64,000 bases of DNA from Dermanyssus gallinae (GCA_003439945.1 QVRM01007034.1:40322-104321), one strand, 5' to 3'; counted from the stretch's first letter, positions 11,536 through 24,114 are shown. Translations and numbers: made by a program. The notes: a model not told the origin generated them from the sequence alone.

Positions 11536-14500
11536 ACGCGTTTTAGTAAGTACGCTGCGTTGTTATTTTTTTACATTTTTCTTATTTAGCCGATCAATAG
11601 GTATGTTCAGGGGCCTACTTTGCAGTCAGAGGCGTACTCTAGTATTCTACCGTTACTTCCTAGAATATTCCAATATAACAGATTTTTCCTCCATGCTCTC
11701 GATGGTTGACACGCCCATAAAACGAATTTTGTGTATTGACCGACCATGTCGACGAAGCACAAAAGCCGCTCGAGCATCATCATGACGTTCGAGGTGAGCT
11801 CATGAACGGTCCCATCCGGAGGCATCTTTACGACAGGATCGTTCTTCACAGACTCGACAAATTCGGTCAAGCTTTTGTTTAACGTTGTCTGCATTCGCAC
11901 CGATGCCATGCATAATTGGTCACGTTGCGTGCATCCTGAAAACACGCACCGCCAAACAACAAGAGTATGTGATCTGTATGCGTTACAGCGTCAGCAAACG
12001 CGACGGTGTACTTTACGTATCATGAATTCAACCAAAACCAATCTAATTAAAATGGCTTAGTGGCAAACCAAAAATATTAGATGATAATAAAAGCCCAAAT
12101 ATGTTATTGTTATATCGGTGATTTGCTGTTAGCCAAAAAGGGAATTATTTTAAGTTACCTTCCATAAGCTGCTCATATTCGGGTCGAATTTGTGTGAGAT
12201 GTTGAAGTGCTGGAAAGAGACTCAGGACAATCTGGAACTCGTGCCTGGTGGCGCTCTCTTTCACCAACTGAAATCGTTTTCGACGTCCATTAAGCAATGC
12301 ACAACGGATTCTCCAATAGCATCTTACTATAACTCTATATAGTACTTACTAATCGGCGCACCTGGCCAGTACTGTTAAACTATATAAAAAGGTTGTATAT
12401 ATTTATATATGTATATATATATATGCTATAGGCATAACTAAGTAATTAAGTCCTTCACAACAGTTGAAATCCGCAAGCACACAGTAAATGTAATACATAC
12501 CCAGAGCTTGTAAAATATACCAGTTAGAGTGCATTGAAACATTAACGTTCATTGACGATGGTCTGGAAGGAGGCATGACCTGGTGAGCCAATAACCCGCC
12601 GTTCTACTTATCTACTCAAAACAAAGCCTATAAAGCTTGAGCACAAATAGCCAGGATGAGTGTAATTTTGAAAAACAATGCCTAATCTTAAATTAGCGCC
12701 GGATTAGTGGTTTTACTAACACGTAATTCTCCCCGGCAACAAAAAAGCTCACATAAAAATAGCAATACAGACGAAAAAAAGTTGATAGCGGAATAAAACA
12801 CAAAAAGGAATTGTTACAAATACAATTGCTGACCCCCATAAGGGTTATATATAATAGCTGCTAAATTCAAACAAACAAAAAGCGCTTACTGCAAACAGGT
12901 GAGTATATATTTATTTATTCGTTAATTACTAGAGGGGACGGGCAATTACCCCCCGTAAACAGGCAAGTGTGTTTTAAAGAGAAAAATTTGTTTTACTCGG
13001 GTTACGCGTGTCCTAGTATAGCCGGAAACAATAACACACCAATATCATAAACAAAGTTAAATTACCTTGTCCAGGTTTTCTCCCTCGGCCATGACAGCGG
13101 CTACAGCTGCTTGAACGACGTGGTCGAAAACTCGGTTGTCCTTGGCAGCAGGATTACCGGCTTCTGTGGGGCTGATCGCTGGCAAGCGTCGCTCAGGTAG
13201 AATCGACTTTACTAGCGCAGCCTCAGACTGCATTAACTTTAGTAGGGCACTCACCGAAGTCAGGAAGCCCTCCACCTCCACGTCCTCACGATTATCCCTA
13301 TAACCGAACGTAAGTCGACCAGATATAGATAAATACACTTCGGTTACACATGCAGAATGCGCAATTAAGCGCAAAGCAGACGAGCAAGGGCTTTCCACAC
13401 ATCTGAGGATCGACGGAAAAAAATGCCTAGTCGGCATGCCAAAATAAACTCCGACAGAACAAAAACTCGATTTAATTCGAGACAAGTTGATAAACTATAA
13501 ACTAGAAAAACCTAACGTGACCTCTAATATGACCTAACCTGAATTAATAACCTATGGACCTGCTGCGTGGTTCACTTTAGAGATTAAATTTTAAGTCACG
13601 GAAAAGTTTTGCTTAGAACTTTGATTGAAAAATAAAACGATTATCTAAAAAAACTAAGCAAATGCTGCATCGATTGGCTTGATATACTTTTTAACGGCTT
13701 TGCGTCAATTTCGACTGCTACCATATACAGCACACATTACATGACGTGTTGCAAACTTACCTGGAGAGCGTAAGATAACGTGAGGCAGCTTGTGTGTCGG
13801 CGGAGGACCTCTTAAGCCCGGCGTTTCTCAGAAAGGCGTCCAGAGTTCTCAGGCCTCGACTCCGGCTCACCCCGCTATCCTTGAGTAGGGTACCCGCCAG
13901 AAGCGAATTCACCCCACTGCGGCGTGGCGGGAGCGGGCTTGAGGACACACCTGTAAACCGTCAAGTCCAAAGAACATAAATATGCGGTGACACACCTACA
14001 TATGTAAAAAAGATCAAATCTGGGGCAACGCGTAGCAAATATCACTGTTATTATTGCTATATTGCGGTGGCCGTAATGCTATTGTGCCTTAATATGTTAT
14101 TTGTATATTGCTATTATAGCGTATATCATGATGACATCGGAGAGGAGGTCACCTTCTCTTATCCTCTTGGATTGGAAATAAGTAGATGTATATATTTTAA
14201 TACGGAACTGTCATGTTTATGTTAAGACACAACTTTTGCAATGTGCCTAATGAAGGTAATGATACCCTTCATTATAATATGTATATTATTAATACTTTCA
14301 TAACAGAAAATAATAATAATAAGACTGCATTTTTTCGCTATTGCTATTTAAAACCGACATATCACTAGTATTTTACACGCTAAAAATATGTGTCAAACAA
14401 GTTAACGTCTTCTGTCTGATCTATGAATCTTGAACAATTGGGAGCCAAAAGTACGGACCCATTGTCATCAGATGATTATTATTGCCCGCACTGCTTCCGC

Positions 14501-17279
14501 TGGCTGTTTTTTCGTGGTCTCTCAGATTTGCCATACTCTGAAGCAAGACACGACTACGGACGACGCCGTAAGTCTCCATCACACGATTCTCCATGCCGCA
14601 ACGCGATAAGTAAGATGCCATTTCCCGGAGCTCATCTTGTACCTGCCGGCGCGCAAAAATGTGCAAATCGAACTAAATTATCCAGGCACGTGCCCTCAAA
14701 CAGTGTGCGCTACATTGCAACTCGTACGGCCGCAAGTACGGTGATAAGCACGCGATCTTACAAATAAGTAGACCATGATTAGCACAGAAAAACAAAGCTG
14801 TGCTATATTCTATCATCGTGTATTGGAAGTAACTACCAAAACGGCAATGACAACAGCAACCGAGATAGAAAAAAAATCACCACGGTGTAACTATAGCACA
14901 AAACAAAATAATAAACGTTAAAGTAGAACAAAAACGTAAGAGCAATGCTAAACAAGAAGAATAGACTTACCTCCTTGGGAATTTGGTCGAGACTCCGAGT
15001 CGAGTCAAGGCTACGCAGCTCTTCATCGATTTCGATCAGATCGAGAATGGTTAAAGCAGGAAGAGATCGGGAATGGGCATTTAGCTGACTCTGGGTAATC
15101 ACAGAAGAAACAAGTATACGTATAATTAGTACGACAACGGTCGAACTCATCTAGCTTCACATTTTCAACCACGACCTCCAAAATAAAAATCCAGAGTCGT
15201 ACTCATAGGTTAGACGCCCGCATCAACAAGCTCACTAAAAATATTAATTGCACACACAAGCATACGATGAATATCATACTAAACGTTTGATTGTTGCTAA
15301 ACTAAATCATCCAATTGCGTATGGCTGCCTTACCTACCTGCGAACAGTTGACAGTTAATACGGCCAATGTCTTAACGCCTAATGCTAGTGTGGTATCAGA
15401 GCTATAATGTCGCTGTATATTTCCGAACAATTTTCCTCTCCGAATGTGCGTCAGGAAAACGATGCGTTCAGTCAATAAGACAGCCATGGCAGTTAAAGCT
15501 AGAAATGTATATTGAACTTTAACTTGGGTCTCGCTGTTGTTTTAGCGGCGGCGTGGTCTAGTGGGAGACTAGTGAGCTAGTCATCGTTGTCATCTACCGG
15601 GGTGTCCGGTTCGATCCCTGCTGTTAATGGAATTTTCTTAAGCTATTAATTTTAAGCGATGCTCATTGAAAATAGATGATAAACCACATCGTTGAGCCAC
15701 ACGTCAGCGGCCACGTTGCCACAGGACTGTTGGGGAACCCTAAATATCTCAACATATCCGGCCCTCAGTGTTTGAAGATACGCCTTAGGGCGAATTCCAA
15801 GTCCGTAGGTGACGAAAGATGGTCTAGAATTAAAAACAGCCTCCTTAAAAATGATTTAAAATTCTAACTGTAGTTTTGTCGTATAAAATGTCATTAACGC
15901 CAGATACCGTTTTAATTATAAAACACTTTTAAGGAGGCTGTTTTTAATTCTAGACCATCCTCCAACCACATATATATATATAAACCGGGATCATGGGAAT
16001 CCTTGGCAACATTGTTCTTGGTTCATAGCAGCTTAACACACTAGGTTATGGACCAACCTCAAAATACATGAGTAGCTCATTTTGACCCTGCTGGATTAAA
16101 TGCTTGAGTGCCGGCACTTCTGTGTTAAGTGGAGAACTTCTTTCGAAGAATTCGAGGGCACGACGGAGTTCTTCAATGGTATCCATATAATCCTGGAACA
16201 AAACACCCATAGACATATTCAGCAACGGACTCGTTCTCTTCAAAGCTTCAAACCAAGACGGGAAACAGAAACTTCGGGCACATAATAAACATATATTTTA
16301 ACATCGAAACAAAACGACAAAAAAAAACACCGAACAAAATCAGACACGCTTAATGACATCGCTCATAATACAGTATTAAGTCTTGGGTAGACTATAATTG
16401 ACTCGTGGGTAAACGCAATGTCAGGTCCACCTTACGCGGCATCTAAGTACATTCCGGCACATGTCCAAAATCAAATAAATCTAAACACAAAATTCATGTG
16501 AAGCTGAAACGGGAGGACAAATTTGCTCAACGCACCTTTAGGTTTGTCTGTTGGCCCGGTCCACGAGCGATGGTCGCCCGCAGCCTGTCTGCCACGTTGT
16601 ACATCGGAATAACAGCATCGAGCTTCTTTAGAACGAGCGTGATATTCTCCTGGCGCTTCTGCAGGGAACCCGTCTGTTTGTAGACTGGCGTGATGGTCTT
16701 CTCTAAGCGCTCCAATCTGTGCAAGTAGAAGCGCAGGTCCGATGACTGTCTTTGCTAATCGTAACCAACTGGATCTAACCCCCGCATCAGTATATCATCA
16801 ATATTGCGATCTGTCGGTTTGCTAAAGTTGCTTTGAGCCGGAACGCACAGCCCGCTACAAACTCACAATGTTCATTCGAGTGTGCCAAAGTAGACTCCAA
16901 CGGAAACACAACGATACTCCCGCCCACACGTCTTTTGTACCCACGAAAAAAAACGAAAACGAAAGTTCCAACTTGTCGAACATCCCCCATATTCTCCTGA
17001 CAAGGAGCACCCCGTGCACTTATTACCTGTTTGGAGAACTAAAAAATCTCTCTCCGGAAAGATATATTAGAGCGACAATGACGATATATCCGCCATAAAT
17101 GACTATTTTTGGCCTAAAATGCTGAATATTTTGTTCATACTCTAAAGCCTATTGAGGATCGTTAAAATATGTGTGTTGAGCTTCAAGGGTACTAGTCCCC
17201 TCGAAGCAGGACATATATATGTGTATATGTATATATATACACATATATATATATGCATATATATATATATATATATACA

Positions 17280-17334
<55 letters not shown>

Positions 17335-17367
17335 ATATATATATAAATATATGCATATATATACATA

Positions 17368-17406
<39 letters not shown>

Positions 17407-17560
17407 GCACAGCTGAAATGTGGTTATACACACACCTATCGTCAAATGAATTGAGTATTGCACACATGTTGCCCTTGAGTTCTGTCGAGCGATCAAGTAG
17501 CCCGCGCAGTTCGGCCATATTGCGCTGCTCCAGGCGCAACTTGACGTCGACCGAATACAT
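9394..17560 (-). CDS. EXOC7: Exocyst complex subunit 7 (Exo70), 14 coding exons
   Basis: Exo70 is the plasma-membrane-docking subunit of the exocyst, which tethers secretory vesicles. Coding exons in order are 17560-17436, 16716-16536, 16192-16058, 15090-14971, 14642-14459, 13950-13761, 13297-13066, 12267-12159, 11935-11745, 11341-11186, 10706-10530, 10276-10149, 9840-9754 and 9511-9394. All have AG/GT borders, and the phases join to 710 aa, near the family's usual 650-730. The N-terminal heptad-rich part includes [20 protein letters not shown]. The family signature [12 protein letters not shown] is in exon 9, [16 protein letters not shown] in exon 12, and [15 protein letters not shown] then terminal DTSA in exon 14. 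The lysines in that last block match the phosphoinositide-binding end of the family. The start ATG has a CACC context. Weakest junctions are the exon 5 donor (G/GTCCGT) and the exon 9 donor (ATG/GTCGGT). Exon 8 encodes only 36 residues. Confidence 0.95.
10058..10106. repeat. Perfect 18-bp stem hairpin in Exo70 intron 12
   Basis: CTTGCTGGGTGGATTGT (10059-10075) and its exact reverse complement (10089-10105) flank a 13-base loop, with one further A-T pair outside. It lies about 45 bases from the intron 12 donor on the coding strand, so the hairpin forms in the pre-mRNA. Confidence 0.8.
11476..11532. repeat. (TA)n microsatellite
   Basis: A near-pure TA tract of about 55 bases lies in Exo70 intron 9. 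Confidence 0.9.
15545..15640 (+). mobile_element. tRNA-like SINE head
   Basis: GTGGTCTAGTGGG (A-box-like) and GTCCGGTTCGATCCC (B-box) are about 45 bases apart. The T-arm and acceptor stems do not pair properly, so this is not a functional tRNA. It is best read as the head of a tRNA-derived SINE in an Exo70 intron, on the opposite strand to the gene. Confidence 0.45.
15688..15870 (+). repeat. Dispersed coding-like repeat family H, copy 1
   Basis: One frame reads [18 protein letters not shown]. It aligns with WRNPRYLSMSGLQCIED on the minus strand at 32276-32462, and the DNA resembles 29285-29405. The conserved amino-acid pattern suggests a decayed protein-coding element, but I do not recognise the parent protein. 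Confidence 0.4.
15819..15958. repeat. 33-bp perfect inverted repeat
   Basis: The arms 15819-15851 and 15926-15958 are exact reverse complements (GATGGTCTAGAATTAAAAAC... in the left arm), separated by 74 bases. A diverged single arm occurs at 21898-21936 beside the cuticle gene's intron acceptor. The structure looks like the terminal inverted repeats of a very small element or a foldback. Confidence 0.75.
17213..17405. repeat. Long (TA)n tract in Exo70 intron 1
   Basis: About 190 bases of TA with scattered C, G and T interruptions. It ends 30 bases from the donor of Exo70 coding exon 1. Its open frames encode only Tyr-Ile repeats and are not genes. Confidence 0.9.
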
Positions 17561-17850
17561 GGTGATCGATGGTGAAGGTGTTCGTAGCTACGGTGCTACA
17601 AGCGGTTGCGACAGTTGTTCATTTCAAAGCTTAGATTCCACTAAGTGGCCCACGAGCCTCTCGCTGGGTTACTCGTACTAACTATTATCTAGTAAACAAA
17701 ACAAAAAAACAATGTCCACACTTTAGTGAAGGAACAACGCTAACTGTATGTCCGCTACCTTCCATTTGCCCGTTTCGTACTCGCTTGCGTTGGGTTGAGA
17801 TGGCATTACATTGAGCACAATTCTATAGAACAACAAACTTGGTATGGTTA

Positions 17851-17888
<38 letters not shown>

Positions 17889-18500
17889 CTCTCAGAAACC
17901 GCAAAATGATGACGCACCAAAACAATATCTATCAACTAGCAGCGATTCCCATAAGGACAACGATCGTACTCTGAATGATATACAATGCTAGGAATGTTAA
18001 TAATATTGTAACCATATCTGACAGCGGAATCTCAATGGAAAAATGCATGCACCGTATGTCCTCAATTTATGACACGAACGATAAAAGAAAGCCCTACCTT
18101 TTGTACCTGTACCGAATTCTTCAACAGTGAGCACAGCAAACATAAAGTATTAGCAAAGTAGCAAATGATGTAGAAATTCAGCGGGACACAACTAAACCTT
18201 CATGCTGTGAGGGTCAAACCACATAAATAGGCTTATCAATGTGCTTTAGGAAATTCTTAAATACTCACACGCTGGTCATTGTCAAATCACGTTACGCATC
18301 GAGAGAAAATAAAAGGCCATCACAAAAAAAAACACAGTCGAACACCACTAACTGAGTGTCATCTGCGAGCTGGTTGACATGACAGCATCGCTCCTCACTA
18401 ATCCACACTTCCACTAAACGACGGAACTTGGAAGCGCCGAATATTCGCCAAACACCGCGCGCATATCACGCCCATATACTGATCGGACATGGTTTGTCAT

Positions 18501-18635
<135 letters not shown>

Positions 18636-18800
18636 GCAAAGTATAAAATAGATACGCATATGTACTGGATCCTGCAGTGCTGCGTACACATTACAGATAC
18701 AAATAGTAATAATAGTAAAAATATTTGTATTTGTTTCAAAGGCTAAATCAGAGACGCATAACGCTGCAGCTATAATACGAACAATGGGATGATGTTAATG

Positions 18801-18926
18801 CACCATCTCTGTGCCCCTCGTTTTTTCTTTGGTAGATCGTGGCCGATTATATTCCACTCCGGCATTGCTTTGTCTAAATTGGAAATCATGAATAACTAAT
18901 TTAAGAATGGCTGGTCGAGGGCTTGA
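18801..18926 (-). mobile_element. SINE family 1, copy 2 (head lost)
   Basis: This shares the CACCATCTCT end and the TCCACTCCGGCATT...GTCTAAA block with copies 1 and 3. It stops near GGCTTGATCCCA, so most of the tRNA-like head is missing. Confidence 0.55.
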
Positions 18927-19803
18927 TCCCACAAATGCAATTATATGTATCAATATAATTCTCTATATAATAATAAGGGCTCTAAAAGCAATCTGTGGCG
19001 GTACGCTATGCAGTGCACGGATTCCGCCATGTTCGCTGTGAAGCTCAAGAGTACCATGAGCCGACCGAAAAATGTATCTGTGACAGGTGTGGGAGAGCAT
19101 GTGAGAGATATGATGCGGGGGAGTGCTCCAGAGTTGAATCACGGGCCAGGCTGGCTCAGTGGCCGTGTTTTTATGCATAATATTTTACTGTATACATAAC
19201 AAAGGTGATTAATAAATGAATAAAATAATAAAAGCAACTGAGAGGTTCAGCACTTAGAGGAAAAGCGCCGATAGACGGAAGCATTTTGTCGGCGGCGCCA
19301 TCGTAGTATGCACAGTCCATCTTTAGCGACAAGCAGGACTCACGAGATCGGTACCCCACCCAAGAATGCTAACTGATGCTAGAGTCATTTATCGATTTAC
19401 CCTCGCATCTCGTCACAACTTTCAATGCTCTCCGCTCGAAGTTGTCCATCTTGGCCTCCGGGGGTCCGGTGATATTTCGCGCTTCTGTTGATGTCTGTTC
19501 CTCTGTCACTACCAGAAAAAGAGGCCACCACCCCCTCCTTCCACCAAAAAGGGGAGCGGGCGACGACTTCATACAACGGACTGGAGCATTAGATAGCCGA
19601 TCGAGTCGTCGCAACTGTTGTGAGGGGTGGTAAGGGCACGGCGTGGGTCGTGACGATAGGGCGTGAGGATAACGGGGTCCGACCGTACGAGCATAATCTC
19701 AGACCTAATAGCGACATAGCCAGAACAGGCTGAAAAACTATGCCTCCAGGTGAAATATACGTCGGAGCGGAAATCAATAGCGGGGTAACGGACATGCTGT
19801 CCA

Positions 19804-19840
<37 letters not shown>

Positions 19841-19841
<1 letters not shown>

Positions 19842-20024
19842 TTTATTTAAACATAGATCTTCTTATGACAGCACTAGCAGCTGCATTGTAGTATATCGCA
19901 TATTTATTTTTTGCTTGCCCAAATCGGCAAATCTTAGGAAAGATTGCATCGATATATCGTGCCGGGCTAACACTCGCGACTTTTTGTGTTGGAGTCGCCG
20001 GGCGTTAATTTCACTCCATCTCGC

Positions 20025-20073
<49 letters not shown>

Positions 20074-20232
20074 CATATATATTCATAACTGGTTCAGAGT
20101 TGTAATTAGATTTTTTTTCCTACGGAAGGGTGCAGCAAGACATATATGATAAGTACTTAACTCAGCATATTATGAACTTATATTGGGTGATATGTTTAGT
20201 GCTGCGGCATCATCTACCCTAGAAAAAAGTTC
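19841..20232 (+). repeat. Direct repeat family G, copy 1 (with internal TA tract)
   Basis: About 390 bases recur at 20602-20999. Shared blocks are GCTGCATTGTAGTATATCGC, GCATCGATATATCGTGCC, ACTCCATCTCGCCGATATAT and GCGGCATCATCTACCCTAG. The internal (TA)n, 20027-20068 here, occupies the same position in both copies. Confidence 0.75.
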
Positions 20233-20601
20233 TAGTCTATATCGTACTGTGCGAGTTCTTCGGTAAATGGAGTATTTTCCTCACCTCGAGACTTCGTACT
20301 CTTTCAAGGGGATACAAAAAATTGGAACGCCCCTGGACTAAATGTGCAGAGCTTCAAGGCGACAACGTCAAGACAGAAAAACGGGGCGGCTCGTGCACAC
20401 ATGGTATGTACTTCAAGAAAGTGAAAATGTCACGTTTCAGAGATTCAATGTTTTATTATAACGCTACAAACATACGATTGTCAGTAACAATTCAATCCTT
20501 TCTTGTTATCAAACGTAATGTGCATTGAGTTGTTTTGACTTAAGTATATTTGCATATGCACAAGTATACAACGTACTAATTGTTTATGTATGCGCATGCA
20601 A

Positions 20602-20812
20602 ATGTTTTATTTAAACGTATATATATATATATATAATATCATAGATCTTCCTATGGCAGCACTACTAGCTGCATTGTAGTATATCGCATATTTATTTTTT
20701 GCTTGCTTAAATCGGCAAATTCATGGAAAGATTGCATCGATATATCGTGCCAGGTTAACACCCGCGACTCTTTGTGTTAGAGTCGCCGGCGGTTAATTTC
20801 ACTCCATCTCGC

Positions 20813-20846
<34 letters not shown>

Positions 20847-20999
20847 GTAAACTCGTAACTGCTTCAGAGCTGTACCTAGATGTTGCCCTACGGAAGGGTG
20901 CAGCAAGAAATATAGGATAAGTACTTAACTAAGCATAATGTGAACTTATATTGGGCGATATGTTTAGCGCTGCGGCATCATCTACCCTAGAAAAAGTTT
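20602..20999 (+). repeat. Direct repeat family G, copy 2
   Basis: This is the second copy in the same orientation, separated from copy 1 by about 370 bases. It carries an extra (TA)n at 20619-20635 and the shared internal one at 20815-20844. The pair could be LTRs of a very small element, a tandem duplication, or two insertions of one TA-bearing element. Confidence 0.7.
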
Positions 21000-21503
21000 C
21001 CTGTCAGATTCACAAGCTGAATTACCTTAGCGGGGCAGTCGCATTCCGGTAATTAGCTCAACGCAATATATATATATATATATATAAAATACAATCAACT
21101 GAGTACAAGGCCGTTTAAATCATCGTCATTTTACACTGCAGTGACGGATGTTACTCAACGTACCATTACAAGACATTTTCATCCATTCTCCTTCTACCTC
21201 ATAGCCATGAACAGCTATTGCGGTCGGGAGCACGGAATTAATCGTGCAGAGGTGCCATTGGTGTTCGGTTACTCTACTACTGCTCTAGTACTAAACCGAG
21301 AATTGATCTCGGGCGGCGTTCCCAATCAGTATCTATTGGAGGCACTACCAACATGTATACTAAGACGGCTACTATTAAACTTATATTGACACCAATACTA
21401 TTAAGCGTATATATGTATATATAGATAGGGATCGCTAGAGTTCACCGATACCTCTTGATCAAAGGCATGTCAACCTCGACAAGAGCAACTTCAACCTGCT
21501 CGG

Positions 21504-22663
21504 TTAACTGGCTGAAGCGGCCGCACCTCCCAGTGGCTTCGAAAGACGCCTCAGCGGCGGGAAACGTCGAGCGCCGTCGGAGCCGGAAGGAGACGACGAG
21601 AACGCGGCCGGCTGGTAGGTTTGCGGTGGAGCGTCGATGAGGAAAGACGCCGAGGCAGGACTCTCCGCCTTCATGCCGGGCTCGTTTGACGAGACCTCGG
21701 TGCGGAATCCGCCCCCGTCGGCGACGTACTTGACCTTGCGGTAGATGCCGAACGCATCGGTGTAGCCGTAGGAGCCTCGAACTACGCCCGACTGGTCACC
21801 GGACTCCTGCCGATACTGGCTGTTGCCGAACTCGTCCTGGATCGAATAGCCGAAGTCGTAAGGCTGGGGCTGGTTGTCCTAGAATTTTAGAAAACGTTCT
21901 TTAAGGAGGTTGTCGTTAATTCGAGACCATCCTCCTATGAAAATGATCCTATGAGAAACAACCGTATGTTACATTTGTGGCGGGAATAGAGAAGCCGTCG
22001 GAACCTGTTCGCCAATAGGTTAGCAACACGAACTGTACTCCGTGCATGCCCTGGATGGAACATGAACCTTATAACTTCTGGGGAATGGCAATATGATCCT
22101 TCACTCATCTATTGTAGTCCTACACCAGTAGTCTAAATAGTATTTTCTGTACATTTGTAGTGGTCGGTTAATTTAGTTAGACCGTGCTCCTTTTTGATTG
22201 TCATAAATTGCCAACAAGGAAATGTTTGTAATCGTGTTACCGATATTCGTTGTCGTTGGAAGCGCTCCTGGACGTCGTTAAGACTGTTCTCTCGGCTGCT
22301 ATGGTCCTCGTCCCCGAAGACCACTTTTGTTGATGACTGCCGCGAAGGGAAGATTGCTGGCGGTGGGAATGAGGCCCGCACCGCAGAACCTCCCTGACTC
22401 AGGCCTGTCTCTTGTGAATTACGTTCACCAGACCGGCGTGCTGACACCAGATGTCGCTCGTGCAGTTGTTGTTGTCTATTGTCTGGGTACTGGTGGTTTT
22501 GCTGCAGTTCCAGTTGTTGCTGCTCTTGCCGTTGTTGCTGTCGCTGCTCTTGTCGTTGTTGCTGTTGTTGCTCGTGTCGTTGTTGCTGTTGCTGTTGTTG
22601 TTGTCCAAAGGCACAACATGTACACAGAGTCAGCAGAACCACGACTGCCTGAAAAGTGTACAT
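21504..22663 (-). CDS. Cuticle protein with Rebers-Riddiford chitin-binding domain
   Basis: Exons are 22663-22241 and 21878-21504, joined in phase 0 (TCG/GTAACA donor, TTCTAG acceptor), giving 265 aa. A hydrophobic signal peptide (AVVVLLTLCTCCAF) comes first. Residues of about 21-62 are mostly Gln with Arg, Glu and His. Exon 2 carries the chitin-binding domain: YDFGYSIQDEFGNSQYRQES, GSYGYTDAFGIYRKVKYVAD, GGGFRTEVSSNEPG. This resembles arachnid extracellular cuticle proteins that bind chitin. The start is uncertain. ACTTTTCAG/GCAGTC at 22649 looks like an intron acceptor, and arthropod cuticle genes often have a tiny first exon, so the true ATG may lie upstream. The Gln tract is an imperfect CAA/CAG/CGA array and may vary in length. 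Confidence 0.88.
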
Positions 22664-24114
22664 GCCAGCTCATGATTGTGAATATATGCGGGTGCAACGG
22701 TGCTTATCAGGACGTGTAAGTAATGTTCAGCGTACAAGATGTACCGCTGCAAGAACATAGCGGTTTAGCAGCAGAGCCTTTGGCCCTACCTTCAAGATAC
22801 TGCGGGTTCACATCCAGGGCCAATCACGGATATAATAGATAATACATTCCCCTGGTTTCTAAGCTAGATAAGATAAATGAAGAGCTAGACTATATTCGAA
22901 TTAAACAAAAAGTGGGCAAAGGTCTTAATAATACTTGAGTATCTCCAGTTTAAACAATTGCTCCCATGTCATTACAAAGGAAAATCATCTAGAAAATGCT
23001 GGATCTGCAAGCGGTCTTATAAGTGAAGTTAGCTTAAGCCCTTTCCTTCTTACTCCCTCTATATCAGACACATTCACACCCCTTTACACGCTTGGACTTT
23101 TTACACCCCTATCGAGCGTTACATTGATCCTTGACCGGGAGCAGGGTTCGTCCGCAGCTGAGCAAATTTAGCAGCACGACCCTTTGCTACCCCGGCCACG
23201 ATTCACACATTGTTTTAAGTACCATGGTAATAGTAGCTATCGTCGCATCTACGACAGCAGGTGGCCACCTGATAATGCCGCCGCAGCCGCCGAACAGCAC
23301 GTTGTGGGCGCCGCAGATCTAGGCAGTCTTCAATAGCGTTTCACGAACGAATAATAGATACCGGTATCAATACACAGTGCTCAGCGAAGATCAGACGACC
23401 GCTGATCTCCTCCACCCACAGACGCTGATGATGATAATGATGGTGAGTCAATTGTCATGTTCGTTTATCCTTCGTTTTCCCTGATGACACGACTCGCGCT
23501 GAACTTGAAAGCACTTTCTGCCTTGTTGCATAGCGGGGCGTAAACCCCCGTTTACAAATCGGAGCTGTCCGCGAAAATCACAAACCACCCTGATCGATCG
23601 ACGCTGACTGTAATGTTCGTCTGGGGCAGATGGGCTGGTCATATATATATATATATATAAGCGCACGTTATAATATATATATATATATATCAAATGCGTT
23701 CGAACCTATCTACAAGTGTGGAACAGTCTAAACAATAAGTTTTGACTATAAACATGTTAGCGACCTTCAAAATGTATTGTTCTATTGGCGACCGCGTTAA
23801 GGGAATTACAGTTAATCGTCGGTGGTACTCAAATAATGGTACTAATGTACTGAGAGCCAAACGATCATCTTAACATATACATGCGTCGTCTCTGCCGCGA
23901 CCTCGACATCTCCCAACTGAATCTGCGAAAATCCTCACCAACACGACTGTCTACGCAAAGGGTGTTGAGGAAATGGCCAACGACTCTGGCTGAACCACCA
24001 GTTGGGGCTTCGCCTTCCCGGTACGGTACATGTATACATGTGTGTAAGTGTATATATACCAACACTACATCTATTAATGTACTATGTTAGCGATTGGTTA
24101 GTGTAACAACATTA
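22664..24114. other. Upstream of the cuticle gene; no gene recognised
   Basis: The likely promoter region of the cuticle gene. It contains two short (TA)n tracts (23641-23659 and 23673-23690). No exon with a recognisable domain was seen on either strand. A four-codon first exon for the cuticle gene could be hidden here. Confidence 0.4.

Noticed and set aside
15545..15640. Functional tRNA gene
   Set aside because: The A and B boxes are recognisable, but the acceptor and T-arm stems do not pair.
17142..17681. Several open frames of alternating Tyr and Ile
   Set aside because: They are translations of (TA)n tracts. The same artefact occurs at every TA run in the window.
22327..22719. Plus-strand frame rich in Val/Ala/Leu opposite the cuticle gene
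   Set aside because: It is the antisense shadow of the Gln-coding repeat in the cuticle exon.
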